Origin: Microcaldota archaeon
GTDB taxonomy: Archaea; Iainarchaeota; Iainarchaeia; JAADDC01
Direction: 5' to 3'
Length of the DNA: 9,955 nt
NCBI GenBank assembly: GCA_027074515.1
Contig: JALTCQ010000035.1
Location: 1 to 9,955, forward strand
The notes beneath the pieces are model-generated. The model saw nothing but the letters and a program-made list of their open reading frames with translations, did not search any database and was not told the origin of the DNA. Numbering within the stretch: the first letter of the stretch is position 1; each line of letters opens with the position of its first letter. Of the stretch, positions 4,082 to 9,955 are shown piece by piece. Position numbers and translations under genes: made by a program.

Positions 4082-5276
4082 CGTTCCACCTGCAAGAGGG
4101 GGCGGGCGCGTTTATGGTTCCAGAGAACAGAAGGGCCTCGCCGGGACAGCCGCCCCTACAAGCGCCGAAGAGGGGGCAAGAGGCGCATTTTGTACCGGAA
4201 AGGTGGCGTTTCAGGCGGTCCCACGGCCCGGTGCGCCAGATCCCAAGCAAGTTAGTGTCCTTTATGCTGCCCATCATGTACTCAGGGTATCGGAGGAGGA
4301 GACATGGGTAGACTTCGCCGGTGGACGAGATGAAAGCCTGGGACGTACCGGCGGCGCAGGAGTAAAGGGAATCGGGAGAGACGGGCAAGGAAGCACCGAG
4401 ATCCCCACCAGAAACGGGAATCCCAAGCTTCTGCGACTCCTCGCGGAGAGTGGCAACGAGGTCAAGGTACGACTGATAGGAGACGGACGTTTTCTGGCGG
4501 CCCAGGGGCAGCCCCCAGGCAACGCGGAAGGAAGAAATACCCATACGAGCCAGCTGACGGTAGAGAGGAAGCGCGTCGGACCGGTTCTGTGGAAGGACGG
4601 TGAAGGCAACGGAAACGGGGATCCCTGCGCCGATGAGCGCTTTTATCCCTGAAACGGCACGGTCAAAATTACCAGCACCGCGGATAGCGTCGTGCGTTTC
4701 CCTCAAGCCGTCCAAGGAGATCTGCACCTCGTCCGTGAGCGGGTTAAGCAAGCCGGATAGATCGTCTATGCGTTCTGGCACAAGGGTCCCGTTCGTCAGG
4801 AGCTTAACGGAAAGACCAACGCGCTTGGCAGCAGTGAGGATGTCCAGAAAGCCAAGATGGATGAGAGGTTCCCCGCCGGTAAGGACCACCCGAACGGCGT
4901 ACTTCCCCAGCTCCTCAAGGAGAGAGACCCAACGCTCCGTGCTTACTTCGTTCGGAAGAGGTCCTCCTGCAGAAACGAGGCAATGGGTGCAACGAAGATT
5001 ACACGCCTTCGTCAGCTCGATCTCCACGGTGGCGGGAAAGGAGAGACGGTCATGGAGAATGCCAAGGGACGTCAGGTGGGCAACGAAGTCGGCCACAGTG
5101 TAGCGCTTGCCGGAGTACGCCCGCATCTCGTCCAGCATGGCCTTATACTGCTCCCCTGGCTCTTTGCGCACCAGAACCTCGTACTCGTCGGGCATGAGCT
5201 CAAATATACCACCGGAGCGGGGGCAGAAGGCAAAGCCCCTCCCTACCTTTGGCTCAAAGAAGAGAACGGGGGGCAC
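4068..5276 (-). CDS. Radical SAM/SPASM peptide maturase with RRE-like N-terminal domain
   Basis: This 402-residue protein begins at a GTG. Residues 1-78 look like a PqqD-type RiPP recognition element: strands FAFCPRSGGIFEL, an acidic turn, then helices ending in VADFVAHLTSLGIL. The radical SAM core follows, with C92-x3-C96-x2-C99 (CNLRCTHC), GGEPL (134-138) for SAM binding, LTNGT (160-164) and ISLDG (186-190). The SPASM domain is complete: C307, G320-x4-C325, C364-x2-C367-x5-C373-x3-C377 and C395, enough for two auxiliary 4Fe-4S clusters. Relatives (e.g. anSME, PqqE, sactipeptide and mycofactocin enzymes) modify peptides or proteins. The likely substrate is a peptide; the overlapping downstream membrane protein is the nearest candidate. 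The promoter is the TATA element at 5298-5305, shared with the divergent gene. The family is certain, the reaction unknown. Confidence 0.92.
   Translation of the reverse strand: MPPVLFFEPKVGRGFAFCPRSGGIFELMPDEYEVLVRKEPGEQYKAMLDEMRAYSGKRYTVADFVAHLTSLGILHDRLSFPATVEIELTKACNLRCTHCLVSAGGPLPNEVSTERWVSLLEELGKYAVRVVLTGGEPLIHLGFLDILTAAKRVGLSVKLLTNGTLVPERIDDLSGLLNPLTDEVQISLDGLRETHDAIRGAGNFDRAVSGIKALIGAGIPVSVAFTVLPQNRSDALPLYRQLARMGISSFRVAWGLPLGRQKTSVSYQSYLDLVATLREESQKLGIPVSGGDLGASLPVSPDSLYSCAAGTSQAFISSTGEVYPCLLLRYPEYMMGSIKDTNLLGIWRTGPWDRLKRHLSGTKCASCPLFGACRGGCPGEALLFSGTINAPAPSCRWNDGES
4086..4091 (-). promoter_or_regulatory. Ribosome site of the 131-residue gene
   Basis: AGGTGG on the minus strand lies 4 nt before the ATG at 4081, inside the radical SAM coding sequence. 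It supports translation of the small gene from the same mRNA. Confidence 0.5.
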
Positions 5277-5297
5277 GAGGAAAAAGGGTAATCGGTG

Positions 5298-5305
5298 TAT
5301 AAAAA
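5298..5305. promoter_or_regulatory. Single TATA element between two divergent leaderless genes
   Basis: TATAAAAA on the plus strand reads TTTTTATA on the minus strand. The plus GTG (5325) lies about 24 nt from its centre and the minus GTG (5276) about 25 nt. No second TATA-like sequence lies in the 48-nt gap, so both genes seem to use the same element. There is no room for separate operators outside this stretch. Confidence 0.65.
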
Positions 5306-5324
5306 GGCAGACGCATATTCATAG

Positions 5325-7451
5325 GTGCGCCGCGGTTTCAACCTCTTCTCAGTGTTCGTGGGCATCAGCATGATAGCCATAGCCGTCGCGTTCTCCGTTT
5401 ACGTCTCAAAGTACCAGATAAACACCGAAAAAACCATCGCCCCGAAAATCTTCGGCTACGAGACAGCATCGGTGGCAGACTTCGTTCGCGACGACGCCAC
5501 TGCAACCCTAACGAACCGCATACGCCAAGAGTTTCAGGAGTTCTTCGCCACACAGGTCCTCTGGCCGCCCCAGGAAAGCTACTACAACAACGCGTACCAG
5601 AACGAAGACGTCTTCAAAAACTGGTTTGAGAACCGCCTGGCAAAAACGAATGTCTTCACATCCTGGTTCGCACACAGGCTCGCCCTGGAGCTCCAGAAGT
5701 ACCAGAACCTGAGGGTGGGAGACTACGCCATAAGCATATCTGCAAACGAGGAACAGATGCAAAAGGCGATAGCAGATGGTTCCACATTCAAGATACTCAA
5801 CGATGGCACATTCGTGTACATACTGGACACCACGAAGATATCCGACGATGAGTACAGGAGCCTTCCGCGCCTGGTGCTGAGAAAGGGGTTCTCACAGGTG
5901 GAGTTCCCGGTGCTCCCCCGGCAGAAATGGGCGATAAGGGTTCCCATAAGGGTGATGAAGGCGTACGACAAGGCGCGCAAGGTGTGGCAGACACTGCAGT
6001 GGGAAACGTCCCCCCTCATGCTGGCAGCAGGGGCGTGCCGAGCCGACTGCCCAGTCTGCGGTGTGTACAGCTATAGCGCATATGGGTTCAGGATGATCTG
6101 GCCGAAGGACGAAAGGTACAGCAAGGAGTGCTTTCTGACGACGGAGAAAGACGTTCCAGAGGAGGGAAAGTACAAGCCGGTGGTCGTCGGAAGCGTGGAG
6201 AACGTGTGCATGAACCAGTACTTGGATCTGAACAGCAAAGAAGCACTGAGCGCACTGGGACTTGAGGACGCGAAGGACGTTCCAAAAAAGATAGTCTGCT
6301 TCTCAGGGACGCTGTTAGAAAACTATCAGGCGGATCAGAAGGCGGCGCTGCTTGCAGCCATCCTGAACGAGAGGCTAAAGGCGATAAAGAAGCAGCAGAG
6401 ATGGGACGTGAACATGTACGTGGATCCATCCAGCTTCAGGATGTACAAGACGGAGAGGGTATGCAAGCAGAGAGTAATATCATTGGCTTCCTTCGTCTCC
6501 TCGCAGCTACCGGGGATGGACTGGCTGCTGAAAAAGATTGGAAGCGCGCTGGGGCTGGATATTCTTGCACAAGGAACGATAGGGCTGTCTCCGTGCGAAG
6601 AGGTGGGGTACCTCACGTGCACTGCCCCAACGAACTTCGGCGTGGTCGTGCACTGGGAAGACAAAGACAAGAGGTACAGAACGCTGAACGAGCCCGCCAG
6701 CTTCAATTTTGGGGTAAGACTGACTGCTCCGTTTCTCCCCATGGCCCATGAACTGAACAGCGTGCAGAGAGAGGTAAACGCCCTTCCAAAAATTACCCCA
6801 AAGAAGTACAGCGTGACAGAGGATACTGCAAAGAAGCTGGACAAGAAATGCGTGGAGAACACCATGGCCAGCTGCATGGTCCAGTACCTGAAAACGCTCG
6901 CAGACTGTAATGACGTAAAGAACCCCCAAGAGGTAAACGAGGCCCTAAACAAATACTACGAGAACCCAGGGGACCATCCCCTGCTGAAGGCGTGCGACCT
7001 TCCCTGGCCAAGCACTCCAAGCGTGTGCGTCTGGAAGAAAATCAACGTGGCAGTATCACTCCCAACATTCCTGTTTAACGCAATTCCGCCGCTAAGTGCA
7101 AAGAACTGGACAGAAAGCAAGGTAGCTAGTGAGTACTTCGGCTCATTCGCCCCCGGCGTGCTGCACTACGTGGAAGAGAAGAACGAGGCGATCCAAACGG
7201 GCAAGGTGCAATCAACGAAGGAGTGCAACACCGATCTGCTCTTGCTCCGTTCCATGTACGGTGGGAATGGGGCGTGCGGGTCTTGGGATCGTATGAAGGA
7301 AGCGTGCTCGTCCCTGTCGCTAAAGGGAAAGAGCTGGTATAAGGCATGCCCGAAAAGCAAATACACGGCGTACTCTACGTTCTGGGTGCATATATTCGCA
7401 GAACCAGTGGGCACCTGTTCGGCGGGGGAGCAGAGGCTCACGGAGAAGTAG
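5325..7451 (+). CDS. Anchored cysteine-rich exported protein, unknown family
   Basis: This 708-residue protein starts at a GTG placed about 24 nt after the TATA element, so the message is leaderless. MRRGFN is followed by a hydrophobic helix (about residues 7-28), leaving roughly 680 residues outside the cell if the basic N-terminus stays inside. The outer part begins with an amphipathic helical region (45-130), a mixed region (130-230), then a cysteine-rich body with 19 cysteines from C238 to C698, including C238, C242, C245, and pairs around 424/432, 509/517 and 651/661. This pattern suggests many disulfides. I recognise no enzyme motif. It ends in tandem TAG-TAA stops, followed closely by the promoter of the next surface protein. 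Divergence from the radical SAM operon hints at a shared surface function. Confidence 0.85.
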   Translation: MRRGFNLFSVFVGISMIAIAVAFSVYVSKYQINTEKTIAPKIFGYETASVADFVRDDATATLTNRIRQEFQEFFATQVLWPPQESYYNNAYQNEDVFKNWFENRLAKTNVFTSWFAHRLALELQKYQNLRVGDYAISISANEEQMQKAIADGSTFKILNDGTFVYILDTTKISDDEYRSLPRLVLRKGFSQVEFPVLPRQKWAIRVPIRVMKAYDKARKVWQTLQWETSPLMLAAGACRADCPVCGVYSYSAYGFRMIWPKDERYSKECFLTTEKDVPEEGKYKPVVVGSVENVCMNQYLDLNSKEALSALGLEDAKDVPKKIVCFSGTLLENYQADQKAALLAAILNERLKAIKKQQRWDVNMYVDPSSFRMYKTERVCKQRVISLASFVSSQLPGMDWLLKKIGSALGLDILAQGTIGLSPCEEVGYLTCTAPTNFGVVVHWEDKDKRYRTLNEPASFNFGVRLTAPFLPMAHELNSVQREVNALPKITPKKYSVTEDTAKKLDKKCVENTMASCMVQYLKTLADCNDVKNPQEVNEALNKYYENPGDHPLLKACDLPWPSTPSVCVWKKINVAVSLPTFLFNAIPPLSAKNWTESKVASEYFGSFAPGVLHYVEEKNEAIQTGKVQSTKECNTDLLLLRSMYGGNGACGSWDRMKEACSSLSLKGKSWYKACPKSKYTAYSTFWVHIFAEPVGTCSAGEQRLTEK

Positions 7452-7456
7452 TAACG

Positions 7457-7467
7457 AATAAATAAAA
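7457..7467 (+). promoter_or_regulatory. TATA element of the large surface protein gene
   Basis: AATAAATAAAA is centred 25 nt before the ATG at 7487. It lies just after the stop of the preceding gene, so the large gene can be transcribed separately from its upstream neighbour. Confidence 0.6.
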
Positions 7468-7486
7468 GGTGCTACCAATTCCCTTC

Positions 7487-9955
7487 ATGGCAGGGCTTTG
7501 GGAACGCATACAGAACATATACTTCTCGTTGGAGGATAAGTACTACGAGGCCGTGGAGGCGCTAACGGAAAGAGGCATCCCCGCCGCAAAGGCTGTGGAT
7601 GCAATAGAGAGCCGGGGGATCCCATCCTTCCCGATCGTGGCCAGCATAATCCTCCTCCTCGTAATCGCTCCGTTAGTCCCCCTTCTGGGCGCAGTCTTCC
7701 AGCCCACATACATGGTAAAGGTTATCGGCCCCAACGGCCAGCCCTACAGCGGGACAATATACCTGGACGGGAAGCCGTACACTGTGGGCCCAGACGGTAC
7801 GCTGAAGATCCATTTTAAGCCCAGCAGCGTTAGCGTACCTGGAAAGGGCATAAAAGTAATGATATCCCCCGACTTCTCCCTGATACGGTTGGAGGCAGAG
7901 GTACACAGAGTTACCATTAACGTTGTAGATCAGTCGGGAAACCTGGTGCCCAACGCGAAGATCACGGTGTACGGGGCGAAGGGAGAACATGACTACGTTG
8001 GAAGCCCCGTGGTGATAAAGCTGGCATACGGTGGAAGCGACGTGGTGGTACCCAGGGATGATGGCAGCGTTGAGATAGATGCCACAGCCGTTGGATACAA
8101 GAGCGCTTCCATCACGGTGAACTGGGATGACGGAGATGTGAAGAAGACGATAACCCTGCAAAAAATCGTCCCGAAGAAGTACAGGGTGGATATACACACA
8201 GAACCCCTCGTGAACGGAAAGATAACGGTGTACAAGAACGGCTTTGTGCTCCCCAACGCAGGAACGTTCATAAACAAGGGCGAAGCAGAGCTCCAGCTTC
8301 CGGAAGGAGACTACCAGATAAAGGTGACCGTGTTCTTGGACAGCGAGGGGAGCAAAACCTACGAGAGCCCTGACAACATATTCTCCCTCTCTGTCCACGG
8401 CGACATGAGCAAAACGCTGAAAATATCAATCCCCCAGGGTGTTGGAGAGTACAACGTGCTGAAAACAACGAGTAAGGCCAAGATCCACGTCTTTGATGCT
8501 AAAACGAAGAAGGATATTGGTGGCGCAAGAATAGTTGATGAAAGTGGAAAGACTGTTGCCACTACAGCCAGCGACGGAACCGTGGAGATAAATGCGGAAA
8601 CGCCCATGAGCGTCAAGGTGGAAAAGAAGTACTACTACACGTCAAAGGTATTCACGATTGTGAACAACCACAAATATGAAGTTCCCCTCTACCCCACCCC
8701 CAACGAGGGAAATCTTATCGTGAAAGTTCTGGGAATCACTGGTGAGCCTCTCCCCGGCGCGAGGGTGGAAATACATGTGGCAGACAGCAACGCGCAGGCC
8801 GCTGGGTACACGGACAAGAACGGAGAGGTGCGGTTCATCCACGTGCCTGCAGGAAAGGTTCTGATCCGCGCGACCGCCAACATACTGGAAGGGAGCGCCG
8901 TAGCAGAGGTCAAGAGGGACCAGACAACGAGGGCCACAGTCTCCTTGGACATATACGCCCACGTGCACGTTCACACGTTCTACGAGTACAAGGGCTATAA
9001 AATATCCACACAGGCCCACGTGGTGGCGTACGACTCAAAGGGGAAGAAAGTGGCCGAGGGGGACGCGGACATCCAGGGCAACGTCACACTCACGGTCCCC
9101 GTCAAGACGTTCATCAAGTTCGTGGCGACCGCGGATATGAACGGAGAGAAACTGAGCGGAGCGACCAACTACGCCATGTACTCAGGCACCCAGGACGTAA
9201 CCATAATTCTCGGCAAGGGCAAGCCGTCAAGCGACGAGGCGGTCTTCTACGTCTACGATAGGGAAACGCAGGAGCCCATTAGCGGAGCAACAATATACAT
9301 AGGACAGAACTCTGCCGTAAAGACGAACGACAAAGGGGTAGCAAGGGCGAAGCTGGGTAACAAGGCGTACAAGGCAAAAGTAACGGCAGAGGGATACTAT
9401 CCCGTTAGCTTCACGGCAACTGGAGGCAACGAGTACAACATCCAGCTCATCCCGCTCCCAAGAGAAGGCAACGTAGAGGTTTTCGTAAAGACGGAGGACA
9501 ACACGCCCGTGGCCGGCGCCACCGTCTACGTTCTGGCCGGAAAGTACTCCCTTTCTGGAACTACAGGCCCAGAGGGCAACGTCCTATTCATCCACATCCC
9601 CGCAGGAAAAGTGCAGATAACTGCGCGCTACGGCAAGCTCTGGGGGAGCGCAAAAACCGCACTCGCAAATGGATCCGCAAAAACAGTCACAGTCACGGTA
9701 AAGAACCAGGTAACCATCTGCGTATACGGTGTTTACGAATACCAAAGCACGACAATTCCCGATAGCGGAACAGCAACCATCACGTACATAGACGGGACCC
9801 AAATAAAGAAGGGATCCTTCGGACCAGCAACACCACTCTGCACGCCCGTTTATGCTGGCAAGACCATCCGTATAGTTGCCCAAGACGACCATGGAAGAAA
9901 GGCGGTGCTCATAACCAACGCTGTGAGGGATGAGAACTACACGCTGAAGCTCCTG
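7487..9955 (+). CDS. Large anchored surface protein with repeated Ig/carboxypeptidase-regulatory-like domains (3' end outside the window)
   Basis: The frame is open for 823 codons to the window edge. It has a cytoplasmic N-terminus of about 48 residues (LEDKYYEAVEALTERGIP, AVDAIESRGIPSFP), one membrane helix (about 50-69), then an all-beta outer part. Several domains carry the transthyretin/carboxypeptidase-regulatory pattern of a strand, G-x-P-(V/L)-x-G-A, a strand, then (D/E)-x-x-G. Examples are GEPLPGARVEIHV (about 416-428), QEPISGATIYIG (about 592-603) and NTPVAGATVYVL (about 668-679). A unit of about 110 residues occurs twice (about 408-520 and 661-770), marked by FIH(V/I)PAGK and a later (Y)EY motif. 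Such domains act as stalks or adhesive rods. Only one or two cysteines are visible, unlike its upstream neighbour. No sorting signal or enzyme domain is seen. Start: TATA element 25 nt upstream. Confidence 0.88.
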   Translation, partial: MAGLWERIQNIYFSLEDKYYEAVEALTERGIPAAKAVDAIESRGIPSFPIVASIILLLVIAPLVPLLGAVFQPTYMVKVIGPNGQPYSGTIYLDGKPYTVGPDGTLKIHFKPSSVSVPGKGIKVMISPDFSLIRLEAEVHRVTINVVDQSGNLVPNAKITVYGAKGEHDYVGSPVVIKLAYGGSDVVVPRDDGSVEIDATAVGYKSASITVNWDDGDVKKTITLQKIVPKKYRVDIHTEPLVNGKITVYKNGFVLPNAGTFINKGEAELQLPEGDYQIKVTVFLDSEGSKTYESPDNIFSLSVHGDMSKTLKISIPQGVGEYNVLKTTSKAKIHVFDAKTKKDIGGARIVDESGKTVATTASDGTVEINAETPMSVKVEKKYYYTSKVFTIVNNHKYEVPLYPTPNEGNLIVKVLGITGEPLPGARVEIHVADSNAQAAGYTDKNGEVRFIHVPAGKVLIRATANILEGSAVAEVKRDQTTRATVSLDIYAHVHVHTFYEYKGYKISTQAHVVAYDSKGKKVAEGDADIQGNVTLTVPVKTFIKFVATADMNGEKLSGATNYAMYSGTQDVTIILGKGKPSSDEAVFYVYDRETQEPISGATIYIGQNSAVKTNDKGVARAKLGNKAYKAKVTAEGYYPVSFTATGGNEYNIQLIPLPREGNVEVFVKTEDNTPVAGATVYVLAGKYSLSGTTGPEGNVLFIHIPAGKVQITARYGKLWGSAKTALANGSAKTVTVTVKNQVTICVYGVYEYQSTTIPDSGTATITYIDGTQIKKGSFGPATPLCTPVYAGKTIRIVAQDDHGRKAVLITNAVRDENYTLKLL

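Noticed and set aside
4014..5373. Several long plus-strand open frames
   Set aside because: They lie antisense to the radical SAM/SPASM gene, whose motifs are unmistakable. Their translations are low-complexity and have no start signals.
6036..6059. CxxxCxxC pattern (C238, C242, C245) in the 708-residue protein
   Set aside because: It resembles a radical SAM cluster motif, but the protein is exported, has no SAM-binding motifs and is cysteine-rich throughout. Chance spacing is more likely.
6335..6952. 205-codon minus-strand frame inside the 708-residue gene
   Set aside because: Shadow of the plus-strand gene; no promoter or ribosome site. The plus frame is open over its whole length with a promoter.
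7466..7474. AAGGTGCTA shared by the surface-protein leader and the TA leaders of modules A and C
   Set aside because: Nine bases at slightly different distances from the start; it could be chance or a general promoter feature.
7673..8398. 241-codon minus-strand frame
   Set aside because: Antisense to the beta-domain surface protein, whose domain patterns continue through this stretch.

Overview
The window looks archaeal. Most gene starts that can be judged have an AT-rich TATA-like element centred about 23-27 nt upstream of the start codon, the spacing expected for leaderless archaeal transcripts. Internal operon genes instead carry GGAGG or GGTGG ribosome sites. Toxin-antitoxin (TA) genes are dense, ATA (Ile) and AGG/AGA (Arg) codons are frequent, and GTG and TTG starts occur. 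The long single-anchor surface proteins would suit a DPANN-type or other poorly cultured archaeon, but that placement is a guess. No rRNA, tRNA, transposase or CRISPR array is visible.

Region 1 (1-785) holds two reading frames of unknown function, the first cut by the window edge. They are in the same frame and separated only by a TAG, with no initiation signal in front of the second, so they may be one interrupted gene.

Region 2 (about 795-3672) is a toxin-antitoxin island with six TA traces in under 3 kb: relBE (relE broken by a TGA at the catalytic-arginine codon), an intact vapBC, a tiny vapBC remnant, a decayed vapBC, a relBE on the minus strand whose toxin start appears to be ACG, and a second intact vapBC. 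Four of these modules, from two unrelated families, share nearly the same sequence across promoter, start codon and first antitoxin codons. In the two intact vapBC modules this near-identity runs about 90 nt and then stops abruptly. A 22/23-nt direct repeat brackets the minus-strand relBE plus the last vapBC.

Region 3 (3686-5276, minus strand) is a two-gene operon: a radical SAM/SPASM protein with an N-terminal domain resembling a RiPP recognition element, overlapping by 14 nt a 131-residue membrane-anchored protein with four cysteines.

Region 4 (5325-9955, plus strand) starts from the same TATA element as the radical SAM operon. The two GTG starts lie symmetrically around it. It encodes a 708-residue anchored, cysteine-rich exported protein, then, from its own promoter, a very large anchored protein of repeated Ig/carboxypeptidase-regulatory-like domains that runs off the window. 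Regions 3 and 4 together suggest a cell-surface assembly with a peptide-modifying enzyme. This is the best candidate here for an undescribed system, but the link rests on gene context only.
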